Of a stretch of DNA of 64,000 bases, positions 10,557 to 19,263 are shown piece by piece. Each line of letters begins with the position of its first letter. The first letter of the stretch is position 1. A model generated the notes under the pieces. It saw nothing but the letters and a program-made list of their open reading frames with translations, was not told where the DNA came from and ran no database searches. The stretch lies in assembly GCF_016584105.1 (NCBI RefSeq), contig NZ_NRSM01000005.1, positions 62,001-126,000 on the forward strand, given 5' to 3'. The position numbers and the translations under genes are program-made. This DNA is from Ectothiorhodospira shaposhnikovii. Its GTDB lineage: Bacteria > Pseudomonadota > Gammaproteobacteria > Ectothiorhodospirales > Ectothiorhodospiraceae.

Positions 10557-11935
10557 GAGCCCTAGTAGACTGGATCGATGCCAGATACCCGCTCACCAAG
10601 ACCTGGAATGAGCATCTGGCCGAGTACTACGCCCCCAAGAATTTCAATTTCTGGTATTACTTCGGATCCCTGGCCGTCCTGGTCCTGGTGATTCAGCTCG
10701 TCTCCGGCATCTTCCTGACCATGTTCTACAAGCCGGACGCCCAGCTGGCGTTCGCCTCCGTCGAGTACATCATGCGCGACGTGGAGTGGGGCTGGTTCAT
10801 CCGCTACATGCACACCACGGGGGCTTCGGCCTTCTTCATTGTGGTCTATCTGCACATGTTCAGGGCCCTGTTGTACGGCTCCTACAAGCGACCCCGTGAA
10901 CTGATCTGGATCATCGGCGTGGCCATCTACCTGGTGCTCATGGCGGAAGCCTTCGCCGGCTACATGCTGCCCTGGGGTCAGATGTCCTACTGGGGTGCCC
11001 AGGTAATTGTGAACCTGTTCAACACCATTCCGGTGGTGGGCGGCGATCTGGTGACCTGGATCCGGGGTGACTTCCTGATCTCCGATGCTACCCTCAATCG
11101 CTTCTTTGCCCTGCACGTGGTGGCCCTGCCGCTGGTGCTGGTGATGCTGGTGTTCGTGCACATCGTGGCCCTGCACGCAGTGGGTTCCAACAACCCCGAC
11201 GGCGTGGAAATCAAGAAGTTCACCGGCAGCAACGGCCATCCCGCTGACGGCATTCCCTTCCACCCCTACTACACCGTCAAGGACCTGTTCGGCTTCGGCG
11301 TGTTCCTGATCCTGTTCTTCGCGGTGGTGTTCTTCGCCCCCGAGGCCGGCGGCTACTTCATCGAAAAGGCCAACTTCCAGATGGCCAACCCGATGGTGAC
11401 ACCGGATCAGATCCACCCGGTTTGGTATTTCGGCACCTTCTACACCGTCCTGCGTGCCGTGCCCGATCCTTTCCTGGGCGTGCTGCTCATGTTCGGTGCA
11501 GTGCTGATCCTGTTCTTCCTGCCCTGGATCGACCGCAACCCGATCAAGTCCTGGCGCTATCGCGGCACCATCCACAAGTTCAACATCGTGTTTTTCGGTC
11601 TGACCTTCGTGGTGCTGGGTTATCTGGGCCTTAAGCCGGTGGAGCCCTTCTATGCCGAACTGGGTCTGCGCCTGACGGCCGTCTACCTGCTGTTCTTCTT
11701 CGTGCTCTGGTTCCATAGCAAGCCCCGGTCTTCCCTGTTCAGCTGGCTGTCATTCCTGGTGCTGGTGGGTGGTTACACCTACTGGGACTACCTGCGCCTT
11801 GAGGCCGGTGTAGACCAGACCCTGCTGGTGGCCATGTGGTTCATTCCCACCGTGTACCTGGTGATCTGCCTGCTGCTGCCCCTGTACACCCAGCTCAATG
11901 AGGAAAAGCCGGTTCCGGCGAGGGTGACTTCGTGA
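10553..11935 (+). CDS. petB: PetB, cytochrome b of the bc1 complex
   Basis: Cytochrome b is the membrane core of the bc1 complex, with two b hemes and the Qo and Qi quinone sites. The heme ligands are His87/His101 and His188/His203. The second pair has 14 residues between ligands, one more than in mitochondrial or alphaproteobacterial proteins. The Qo motif reads Pro-Val-Trp-Tyr (residues 289-292) in place of PEWY. At 460 residues it is longer than the roughly 400-420 I expect for related proteobacterial PetB; the extra length lies near the C-terminus, where about two added hydrophobic helices are visible (around WLSFLVLVGGYTYWDYL and FIPTVYLVICLLLPLY) before the closing PVPARVTS. It overlaps petA and petC. 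Confidence 0.97.
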   Translation: MRALVDWIDARYPLTKTWNEHLAEYYAPKNFNFWYYFGSLAVLVLVIQLVSGIFLTMFYKPDAQLAFASVEYIMRDVEWGWFIRYMHTTGASAFFIVVYLHMFRALLYGSYKRPRELIWIIGVAIYLVLMAEAFAGYMLPWGQMSYWGAQVIVNLFNTIPVVGGDLVTWIRGDFLISDATLNRFFALHVVALPLVLVMLVFVHIVALHAVGSNNPDGVEIKKFTGSNGHPADGIPFHPYYTVKDLFGFGVFLILFFAVVFFAPEAGGYFIEKANFQMANPMVTPDQIHPVWYFGTFYTVLRAVPDPFLGVLLMFGAVLILFFLPWIDRNPIKSWRYRGTIHKFNIVFFGLTFVVLGYLGLKPVEPFYAELGLRLTAVYLLFFFVLWFHSKPRSSLFSWLSFLVLVGGYTYWDYLRLEAGVDQTLLVAMWFIPTVYLVICLLLPLYTQLNEEKPVPARVTS

Positions 11936-12669
11936 TGAAAAAGATAATTACGCTAGTATTCATGATGGCCTGCGCAGCGCCCGCCGTGGCGCTGGCTGCC
12001 GGACCTGCCAAGCCTCTGGATCGGGCCAATATCGACATGACCGATACGGCCTCCCTGCAGCGTGGCGCGGAATATTTCTTCCAGTACTGCATCGGCTGTC
12101 ATTCGATCCAGTACAAGCGCTACAACCGCATGGGCAATGATCTGGGCCTGAGTGAAGACCAGTTGCGGGAGCGTTTCATCCATACCCGCGACGCAGCCGG
12201 CGACCAGACAGGGGTCGGCGAACTGATCAAGATCGCCATGAAGCCCGATGACGCGGAATCCTGGTTTGGTCAGCCCGCTCCCGATCTGAGCCTGACGGCG
12301 CGTCTGCGGGGCCCGGACTGGATCTATACCGTGCTGCGCAGCTTCTATCTGGATGACAGCCGTCCCATGGGCGTGAACAATGCCATCTTCGAGGCCATGA
12401 GCATGCCCCATGTTCTGTGGGAACTGCAGGGCTGGCAGGCCAATGTGGGCGAAGAGGGTCACATCAAGCTGGAGAAGGTTGCCGAAGGCAAGCTGACCAC
12501 CGAGGAGTACAACGAAGTGGTCCGTGACATCACCAACTTCCTGACTTATGCGGCGGATCCGGTGAAGGTGGAGCGTCACGAACTGGGCAAGTGGGTGCTG
12601 CTGTTCCTGGCCTTCTTCACCTTCGTGGCCTATCTGCTGAAGAAGGAATACTGGAGAGACGTGCACTGA
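11935..12669 (+). CDS. petC: PetC, cytochrome c1 of the bc1 complex
   Basis: Cytochrome c1 takes electrons from the Rieske protein and passes them to a soluble cytochrome c. The 244-residue protein has a signal peptide (residues 1 to about 22, ending AVALA), one heme c site CIGCH (Cys52, Cys55, His56), a probable axial methionine in AMSMPHVLW, and a C-terminal transmembrane anchor (WVLLFLAFFTFVAYLL) followed by a basic tail. ATG 11935 is preferred; a GTG one codon earlier also overlaps the petB stop. A strong terminator follows 14 bases after the stop, ending the petABC transcript. Confidence 0.97.
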   Translation: MKKIITLVFMMACAAPAVALAAGPAKPLDRANIDMTDTASLQRGAEYFFQYCIGCHSIQYKRYNRMGNDLGLSEDQLRERFIHTRDAAGDQTGVGELIKIAMKPDDAESWFGQPAPDLSLTARLRGPDWIYTVLRSFYLDDSRPMGVNNAIFEAMSMPHVLWELQGWQANVGEEGHIKLEKVAEGKLTTEEYNEVVRDITNFLTYAADPVKVERHELGKWVLLFLAFFTFVAYLLKKEYWRDVH

Positions 12670-12683
12670 TCGTCCTTCCAGCG

Positions 12684-12708
12684 AAGGGGCAGGGATGCCC
12701 CTTTTTTT
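12684..12708 (+). terminator. Rho-independent terminator after petC
   Basis: AAGGGGCA at 12684-12691 pairs with TGCCCCTT at 12696-12703 around a GGGA loop, followed directly by further T residues up to 12708. This is a textbook intrinsic terminator separating petABC from sspA. Confidence 0.88.
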
Positions 12709-12754
12709 CCAGCCGGCCGCTGGATCCTGTCGGCCGACCGACCGGAGAGCTTCC

Positions 12755-13378
12755 ATGGCGTTAATCGCCAATCGTAGATCCGTCATGACGCTCTTTTCAG
12801 CACCCACCTGCCCAAGATGTCATTCGGTCAGGATCGTGCTGGCTGAGAAGGACATCACGGTGGACATCCACCAGGTTGAAGCAGGCGACAAGTCCGAGGA
12901 CCTTTCCGACCTGAATCCCTATAACTCCGTCCCCACGCTGGTGGATCGGGAGTTGGTGCTGTACGGCACTCAGGTCATCCATGAGTATCTGGACGAGCGT
13001 TTTCCCCATCCTCCCCTGATGCCGGTGGATCCGGTATCCCGTGCCACGGCGCGACTTGCCCTGTACCGGGTGGAAATGGACTGGTATCGTGGCCTGGAGG
13101 GCATTGATGCCGCACAGGACAAGCAGGCCGCCAAGGCCCGCAAGATTCTCCAGGAAAGTCTGGTGGCATCCAGCGAAATTTTTGCCATCAAGCCCTATTT
13201 TCTCAGTGACGAGTTCAGTCTTGTGGATGCGGCCATTGCCCCCGTCATGTGGCGTCTGCCCTGTTACGGGATTTCCCTGGAAAAAATGCCTGCGTCCATC
13301 CGGGATTACGCCCGTCGCATGTTCGCGCGTGATGCCTTCCGGCAGAGCCTGACCGAAGCCGAGAAGGACATGCACTGA
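12755..13378 (+). CDS. sspA: SspA, stringent starvation protein A (GST-like RNA polymerase-associated protein)
   Basis: SspA is a glutathione-transferase-fold protein that binds RNA polymerase and alters promoter choice in stationary phase and acid or starvation stress. The 207-residue product starts MALIANRRSVMTLFSAPT, closely following E. coli SspA, with GGAGAG just before the ATG. The N-terminal thioredoxin-like part contains Cys19-Pro-Arg-Cys22 where E. coli SspA has no cysteine pair; VRIVLAEKD and NPYNSVPTLVDRELVLYGT follow in the normal way, then a helical C-terminal domain (DEFSLVDAAIAPVMWRL). It is followed by sspB after 51 bases, the classical pair. A redox-active variant is possible but untested. 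Confidence 0.93.
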   Translation: MALIANRRSVMTLFSAPTCPRCHSVRIVLAEKDITVDIHQVEAGDKSEDLSDLNPYNSVPTLVDRELVLYGTQVIHEYLDERFPHPPLMPVDPVSRATARLALYRVEMDWYRGLEGIDAAQDKQAAKARKILQESLVASSEIFAIKPYFLSDEFSLVDAAIAPVMWRLPCYGISLEKMPASIRDYARRMFARDAFRQSLTEAEKDMH

Positions 13379-13429
13379 TCCCGGCCCGGAAATGTGTTCC
13401 GAGTTTCCGTTCAGCAATCGAGCCCTGCC

Positions 13430-13834
13430 ATGACTTCCAGTCGACCTTACCTGATTCGTGCCATTTATGAATGGATCGTGGATAACGACATGACCCCCCA
13501 CCTTCTGGTGGATGCCGCCGCTGAAGTCATGGTGCCCCGTGACTATGTGGAAAACGGGCGTATCGTGCTCAACGTGGCCCCTCTGGCGGTGAGCGGATTG
13601 CTGATCAGCAACGAAGCCGTGACCTTCAATGCCCGTTTTGGCGGCCGTCCCATGAATGTGATGATCCCCATCGACCGGGTGCTGGCCATCTATACGCGAG
13701 AGAACGGTCAGGGCATGATGTTCGCCGAATCTGAGGATGGTGATGAGCCGCCGCCTTCCGGCGGGGATGATGGCCCCGGTGACAAGGGAGAGGGTGGACA
13801 CCGTAAGGGGCCCAGTCTGCGGGTGGTCAAGTAG
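13430..13834 (+). CDS. sspB: SspB, ClpXP protease specificity-enhancing adaptor
   Basis: SspB binds ssrA-tagged proteins and delivers them to ClpXP. The 134-residue protein has the SspB fold (about residues 1-105: SRPYLIRAIYEWIVDN, TPHLLVDA, VMVPRDYVENGRIVLNVAP, IDRVLAIYTRENGQGM). A flexible acidic, glycine-rich linker follows, then the C-terminal GPSLRVVK, the ClpX zinc-domain docking tail almost as in E. coli (LRVVK). Start ATG 13430 fits the family. The last 8 bases overlap the end of the convergent FAD-oxidase gene, so the SspB docking-tail codons also encode that gene's stop. Confidence 0.95.
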   Translation: MTSSRPYLIRAIYEWIVDNDMTPHLLVDAAAEVMVPRDYVENGRIVLNVAPLAVSGLLISNEAVTFNARFGGRPMNVMIPIDRVLAIYTRENGQGMMFAESEDGDEPPPSGGDDGPGDKGEGGHRKGPSLRVVK

Positions 13835-15269
13835 GTCTCTGTTCGTCAGTCTTGTCCGGGGGAGGGAGCCCCTTGCCCGGATTGAGGATCCCGTCGGGAT
13901 CAAAGCACTGCCTGACGGCATGCATCATTGACAGGGCTTCTTCCCCCAGTTCCCTGGCCACGAAGGGTCGCTTCACCAGCCCGATGCCGTGTTCTCCGGA
14001 GATGCTGCCCCGCAGGCCCAGCACCAGGTCGAACACCCCGTCCAGACAGGCATCCGCCGCCTTCATCTGCGCCGCGTCGTCCGGATCCACCAGCAGATTG
14101 ACATGGATGTTGCCGTTGCCGGCGTGACCGAAACTGACGATGGTGATGCCATGGTCTGTGCCCAGGTGTTCCAGCCCGTTGATGAGGGCGGGAATCTTCG
14201 ACACCGGTACCACCACGTCTTCGTTGATCTTCTTGGGTGCGATGGTGCGCAGGGCCGGTGACAGGGCCTTGCGGGTGGCCCACAGCGCCTTGACCTCGGC
14301 CTCGGTGCGGGCCAGTTCCACCGCAAGGCATCCCGTGCCCCGGGCTGCCGCCGCAACCCTTTCCGCCGCGGCATCCAGTCCCGCCGCCAGGCCGTCCACC
14401 TCGATCATCAGCAGTCCGCCGGCCCTTTCGGGCAGCTCCGCCTCTGAATAGTGGCGGATCATCTCGATGGCGCGCCCGTCCATGAATTCCAGGGCACAGG
14501 GCACCACCGGTTGCGCCATGATGCGTGAGACGGCCCGGGCGGCGGCATCCATGGATTCATAGACCGCCTGCAGGGTGCGTTTGGCTTCCGGCAGCGGGGT
14601 GAGTTTGAGGATGGCCTCGGTGATGACGCCCAAGGTGCCCTCGGAGCCGATCAGCAGACGGGTGAGGTCGTAGCCGACCACGCCCTTGGTGGTGTAAACG
14701 CCGGTACGCAGCAGTTGTCCGCGGCCGGTGACGACAGTCAGCCCCAGAGTGTTGTCCCGGGGGGTGCCGTACTTGACCGCACGGGGACCGGCGGAGTTGT
14801 AGGCGAGGTTGCCGCCGATGGTGCAATAGGCGGCGCTGGTGGGGTCCGGGGGCCAGAAGAATCCGTGGTGACCCGCCGCTTCCTGCAGGGCCTGATTGGT
14901 GACGCCGGGCTGGACCACCGCGAGGCGATTGTCCGGGTCCAGTTCCAGGATACGGCTCATGCGTTCCAGGCTCAGTACCACGCCGCCCTGGTCCGGGACG
15001 GTGGCGCCGGTGGTGCCGGTGCCGCGCCCGCGGGCGATCAGGGGCACCCCGTGTTCCCGGCAGCAGCGCACCACGGCCTGAATCTGTTCGGTGAGGGTGG
15101 CGAAGACCACGGCCTGGGGTGGGGCATGCAGACGGGAGTTGTCGCCACCGTAGGGCCAGCGGTCGGCGGCTTGGGTGAGCAGGCCATCCGCGCCCACCGC
15201 CGCTTCCAGCGACCTGAGCAGGGCGGTGGGCAGTGGTGATTGTGTGTTCGATCCGCGCGGCAGTGTCAT
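13827..15269 (-). CDS. FAD-linked oxidase, GlcD / D-lactate or D-2-hydroxyacid dehydrogenase family
   Basis: The 480-residue protein is a soluble PCMH-type flavoprotein. The N-terminal FAD-binding domain shows PLIARGRGTGTTGATVP, DPTSAAYCTIGGNLAYNSAG, VKYGTPRDNTLGL and GSEGTLGVITEA. The C-terminal FAD-oxidase domain has INEDVVVPVSKIP, GHAGNGNIHVN and SGEHGIGLVKRP, and ends DPDGILNPGKG. Such enzymes oxidise glycolate, D-lactate or D-2-hydroxyglutarate; the substrate cannot be set from sequence, and glcE/glcF are absent. ATG 15269 lies 14 bases after the SIS gene, so it is in that operon. In the related Pseudomonas order a BON-domain lipoprotein gene (dolP) lies here instead. Confidence 0.9.
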   Translation of the reverse strand: MTLPRGSNTQSPLPTALLRSLEAAVGADGLLTQAADRWPYGGDNSRLHAPPQAVVFATLTEQIQAVVRCCREHGVPLIARGRGTGTTGATVPDQGGVVLSLERMSRILELDPDNRLAVVQPGVTNQALQEAAGHHGFFWPPDPTSAAYCTIGGNLAYNSAGPRAVKYGTPRDNTLGLTVVTGRGQLLRTGVYTTKGVVGYDLTRLLIGSEGTLGVITEAILKLTPLPEAKRTLQAVYESMDAAARAVSRIMAQPVVPCALEFMDGRAIEMIRHYSEAELPERAGGLLMIEVDGLAAGLDAAAERVAAAARGTGCLAVELARTEAEVKALWATRKALSPALRTIAPKKINEDVVVPVSKIPALINGLEHLGTDHGITIVSFGHAGNGNIHVNLLVDPDDAAQMKAADACLDGVFDLVLGLRGSISGEHGIGLVKRPFVARELGEEALSMMHAVRQCFDPDGILNPGKGLPPPDKTDEQRPT

Positions 15270-15283
15270 GGCCGGAGAGGTCC

Positions 15284-15883
<600 letters not shown>

Positions 15884-15887
15884 CTAC

Positions 15888-16238
15888 TCAGGGGCTGGCC
15901 TCAAAGGCGTTGGGAATCCAGTTCAGACGGTTATCGGGTTCGATGGCCACCACGTCCAGCCGGGCCGGACGATTGCAGCCATGAATCTGAAGATAAAAGG
16001 CCGCCGCCGCCAGGATGCGGCGCTGTTTGCGCCCGTTGACGCTGGCGGCGGCGCCACCGAAGCGGGCGGAGCGGCGCTGGCGCACTTCGACAAAGACCAG
16101 GGTGCCCCGATCATCCATCACCAGATCGATTTCCCCGGTCTTGCAGCGGAACTGGGCGGTGACAAAGCGCAGCCCCTGGCTTTCCAGAAAGGCGCGGGCT
16201 CGGGCTTCCGCTGCGTCACCCTGAGCCTTGCGGTTCAT
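15888..16238 (-). CDS. yraN: YraN, UPF0102 endonuclease-like protein
   Basis: YraN is a small conserved protein with a restriction-endonuclease-like fold; its role is not settled. The 116 residues show the family pattern RKAQGDAAEARARAFLESQG followed by a GEIDLVMDD...LVFVEVRQRR core, the Glu/Asp/Glu-x-Lys/Arg style arrangement of PD-(D/E)xK nucleases. The start overlaps the end of lpoA by 4 bases and the SIS gene starts 13 bases after its stop, so lpoA-yraN-diaA-oxidase form one minus-strand operon. Confidence 0.92.
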   Translation of the reverse strand: MNRKAQGDAAEARARAFLESQGLRFVTAQFRCKTGEIDLVMDDRGTLVFVEVRQRRSARFGGAAASVNGRKQRRILAAAAFYLQIHGCNRPARLDVVAIEPDNRLNWIPNAFEASP

Positions 16239-18091
16239 CGGCTCAGGTCCGCCACGGGCCGGTCGGACTGCCCGATCAGCCGTGGTTGGCCACTGATGAA
16301 GCGGGCCCAGTTCATGTCCCGGGTAATGTGCCCGGTGGCATCCATGCGCAATCCGCCGGTCACGCCCTGGTAGCGTTCATTGGGGCGATCCGCGAGCCGC
16401 TCCAGCAAGGGAAAGATCTGGAGGGCATCAAAGCCCAGGGCCACCAGACGAGGGAGCTGGAGGGTGTTTCCGGAGAGCTGGGTGTCCAGGCGTGCGCGCA
16501 ATTCCGGGCGGGGATTGGCGCCTTCCAGCAGCCAGGGGATATCGGCGAAGACCAGGCCGTCCAGATCCTGGTCGTGACGGGGATCGGGGCGTCCGGAATA
16601 CACGTGGGAGGTGGTCAGTACCGGGATCTGTCCGGCGCGATGGAAGCGCAGCTGGGGCCAGAGAAGTCTGGCCTGGCGGGGGCTCCCCGACAGGAAGATC
16701 AGGTCCACATCTTCCCGCGGTACGGGCACCGCATCCCGCCCGGTACGACCGCTGCGATCGCGGATGTCGAGGGCTGCGATGATGGAGGCGCCGTAGTCCG
16801 ATGCCTCCGGCGCAAAGAACTGGGTGCTGATCACCTGGCCGCCCAGGGTTTCGAAGCGGTCGCGGAAGGCGCGTTGCAGGCGCTCACCCAGGTCGGTGCG
16901 AGGCATCAGGATGACGGCGCGCTGACGTCCGTCCAGGATGGCCCGCTCGGCTGCCTGGATGGCCTCCGCCTCGGGGTTGAGGCCGAACTGGTAGAGGCTG
17001 CCGGGATAGCTGGGCCTGGGCTCGGCATGGTTGAGTGCCAGTACCGGTATGGGCAGGGATTCGCGCTGGGCAAACAGGGTCACGGCCTGACGGTCCAGGG
17101 GGCCGATGACACCGCGGGCGCCATCGGCGATGGCCTGCTGATAATGGGTCCAGGCGGATTCCGCCTGCTCACCGGTATCGTGGATGCGCAGCTCCGGCCG
17201 GTTGTCGGCAGGAGTGTCGTAATAGGCGGCGAGGATGCCTTCAAGAATGGCCTGGGCCGCAGTGGAAAAGCGTCCGGTCAGCGGCAGCATCACTGCCACA
17301 TGTTCCGGGAAGTGTCCGTAGGCCGCCCATTGTTCCCGTAGCCGGTCGAGGAAGCGGGGGGCCGCCGGGTGGCCGTCAAACTGCCTTTGCCACGCCTCCA
17401 GGCTTGTCTCCAGGGCCGCCAGTCGCGGCGGGGTATCGTGGGCCAGTTCCGCCAGGCTCAGCCAGCCGCGGGCCTCGGAACGGGTGGCACGTGCCGCCAG
17501 GTCCGGCAATTGACGGGCGGGGATTTGTTGCAGCATGGCCCATAGGGCTTCCTGGCTGACCAGGCGGTCTTCGGGGTTCTGATACAGGGCCCCCTGCCGG
17601 ATGCGGGTTTCCAGGGCTTCGTGCCAGCGTCCCATGTCGGCGAGGGCGCTGGCACGGGTTTCCAGGATGCGTGCCGCTAGGCCGATGGGAAGGTGGTCCA
17701 GGGAGGGGGGCAGGTGGCCCATCGCGGTCTGCGGGTCTCCCTCCATCCAGGTGATGCGGGCATTGAGTTCGGCACGCCGGGCCTTGCCGACCGTGTCCAG
17801 GTGCCGGTCTTCCATCTGGCCCAGGACCCGGGAGGCCTCGCCAAGGGTGTCCGGCTCAACCGGAGGACGCAGCAACAGGTCGACCGCATTGAGCTGGGCG
17901 CGCGCCCTGTCCGCTCCCCGCAGCCGCTCGGCCGCCACCAGGTATTCAGAGGCTGCCGCCCGGTGTGCACCCTCCTGTTCCAGCTGGGCGGCCCGGGCCA
18001 GGGTGTCCGTGGGCGGGTCCGCGGGTCGGGGCATGCCGGCGCAGGCCGACAGGAACAGGGCAATCAGCAGGGACAGGACGATATGTCGCAT
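16235..18091 (-). CDS. lpoA: LpoA-type (LppC) outer-membrane lipoprotein, penicillin-binding protein activator
   Basis: LpoA is an outer-membrane lipoprotein that reaches through the periplasm to activate PBP1a. The 618-residue product starts MRHIVLSLLIALFLSACAG, a lipoprotein signal peptide with lipobox LSAC. The N-terminal half is TPR-like helical (many Ala/Leu/Arg helices, about 25-240). The C-terminal half (about 250-600) is a periplasmic-binding-protein-like LppC domain with HVAVMLPLTGRFSTAAQAIL, GVIGPLDRQAV and LFGAAL-like segments such as DLIFLSGSPRQARLLWPQL. The ATG at 18091 is preferred to a GTG three codons upstream. It is divergent from rsmI with 95 bases between. Confidence 0.92.
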   Translation of the reverse strand: MRHIVLSLLIALFLSACAGMPRPADPPTDTLARAAQLEQEGAHRAAASEYLVAAERLRGADRARAQLNAVDLLLRPPVEPDTLGEASRVLGQMEDRHLDTVGKARRAELNARITWMEGDPQTAMGHLPPSLDHLPIGLAARILETRASALADMGRWHEALETRIRQGALYQNPEDRLVSQEALWAMLQQIPARQLPDLAARATRSEARGWLSLAELAHDTPPRLAALETSLEAWQRQFDGHPAAPRFLDRLREQWAAYGHFPEHVAVMLPLTGRFSTAAQAILEGILAAYYDTPADNRPELRIHDTGEQAESAWTHYQQAIADGARGVIGPLDRQAVTLFAQRESLPIPVLALNHAEPRPSYPGSLYQFGLNPEAEAIQAAERAILDGRQRAVILMPRTDLGERLQRAFRDRFETLGGQVISTQFFAPEASDYGASIIAALDIRDRSGRTGRDAVPVPREDVDLIFLSGSPRQARLLWPQLRFHRAGQIPVLTTSHVYSGRPDPRHDQDLDGLVFADIPWLLEGANPRPELRARLDTQLSGNTLQLPRLVALGFDALQIFPLLERLADRPNERYQGVTGGLRMDATGHITRDMNWARFISGQPRLIGQSDRPVADLSR

Positions 18092-18186
18092 GGCGCACAC
18101 GGGGTCATGGGTTCTCCCGCCCGGCGGGGCGGGTTAGACTGGCGAACCGTTTTGTGGGGTTTCCAGTATCTTGGCCGGGGTGCGGT

Positions 18187-19029
18187 GTGTCAATTGAGGC
18201 GGGTATTTTATATGTGGTGGCGACACCGATCGGTAATCTTTCCGATATGTCCCGCCGTGCGTTGCAGGTGCTGGGGGAGGTGGATCTGATCGCGGCTGAG
18301 GATACCCGTCATACGGGCAGGTTGCTGACCCATTTCGGCCTGGCCACGCCACGCGTCAGTCTGCATGAGCACAACGAGGAGCAGCAGGTGCCGGCGCTGG
18401 TGTCCCGACTGGCCGGGGGTGAGTCCATTGCCCTGGTCAGTGATGCCGGTACACCACTGATCAGTGATCCCGGCTTTCGCCTGGTGGCCGCAGCCCGCGA
18501 GGCCGGGATTCGTGTCTCACCCATCCCCGGCTCCTGCGCCCTGATCGCTGCCCTCTCCGCCAGCGGCCTGCCTTCGGACCGGTTCCTTTTTGAAGGTTTT
18601 CTGCCCGCCAGGGGGCAGGGACGGCGAAAGCGTCTTCAGGCCCTGCGGGAAACCCCCTGTACCCTGATCTTCTATGAATCCAGTCACCGTATCGGCGACT
18701 CCCTCGCGGATATGGCCGAGGTGTTTGGGGGGGATCGTCGGGCGGTGGTGGCGCGGGAGCTGACCAAGACCTTCGAGCAGCTGCAGGGGGATACCCTGGC
18801 GGGGCTGGTGCAATGGTTGGTGGAAGATGCCAATCACGGGCGCGGCGAGTTCGTGGTGCTGGTGTCCGGTGCGCCACGGCAGGAGGCGGGTGAACTGACG
18901 ATGGAGGCGGAGCGGGTGTTGCGTTTGTTGCTGGGAGAGTTGCCGTTGAAGGCGGCGGCGCGGCTGGCGGCGGAGATTACCGGTGTCTCCAGAAACGCCC
19001 TCTATCAACGGGGGCTTGAACTGCGTTGA
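18187..19029 (+). CDS. rsmI: RsmI, 16S rRNA 2'-O-ribose C1402 methyltransferase
   Basis: RsmI methylates the 2'-OH of C1402 in the ribosomal P site using SAM. From GTG 18187 the protein has 280 residues. The tetrapyrrole-methylase fold is evident: ILYVVATPIGNLSDMSRRAL, DLIAAEDTRHTGRLL, IALVSDAGTPLISDPGFRLV, ISPIPGSCALIAALSASGLP-like segment with R for I at one place, FEGFLPARGQGRR and LIFYESSHRI. The frame is open well upstream, but family similarity begins at this GTG. The position beside lpoA is conserved in gammaproteobacteria. Confidence 0.95.
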   Translation: MSIEAGILYVVATPIGNLSDMSRRALQVLGEVDLIAAEDTRHTGRLLTHFGLATPRVSLHEHNEEQQVPALVSRLAGGESIALVSDAGTPLISDPGFRLVAAAREAGIRVSPIPGSCALIAALSASGLPSDRFLFEGFLPARGQGRRKRLQALRETPCTLIFYESSHRIGDSLADMAEVFGGDRRAVVARELTKTFEQLQGDTLAGLVQWLVEDANHGRGEFVVLVSGAPRQEAGELTMEAERVLRLLLGELPLKAAARLAAEITGVSRNALYQRGLELR

Positions 19030-19079
19030 GAAAACACCGGCTTGGGCCGCGCCGGGGTGGGCTGAACAGGCCTCCTTGT

Positions 19080-19150
19080 GTGACTCCCGCGAAGGCGGGG
19101 GAGCAGACTTTTTCAGTCTTTTGACTGGATTCCCGCCTTCGCGGGAATGA
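19080..19150. repeat. REP-like palindromic element between rsmI and rnpB
   Basis: TCCCGCGAAGGCGGG at 19085-19099 is repeated in perfect inverse at 19132-19146 (15-bp arms, 32-base loop). Each arm is itself a small hairpin (CCCGC/GCGGG), and the loop holds AGACT/AGTCT at 19105-19109 and 19115-19119. The flanking TGAC and GGAATGACG are typical of dispersed intergenic REP-type repeats in beta- and gammaproteobacteria. Only one copy is seen in this window. Confidence 0.75.
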
Positions 19151-19227
19151 CGTCGGTTATGTGCGGGATAATGCCTCGTCTGTGCGGGGATGGCGTCTTC
19201 GGAGCTCGCTGAACGGTTTCGCCCGTC

Positions 19228-19257
19228 TTGTGCTTGGGTGCTGAACTTACATACAAT
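19228..19257 (+). promoter_or_regulatory. Sigma-70 promoter of rnpB
   Basis: TTGTGC at 19228-19233, an 18-base spacer and TACAAT at 19252-19257 place a start site at about 19264, exactly where the RNase P RNA P1 helix begins. Confidence 0.6.
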
Positions 19258-19263
19258 GACGAC

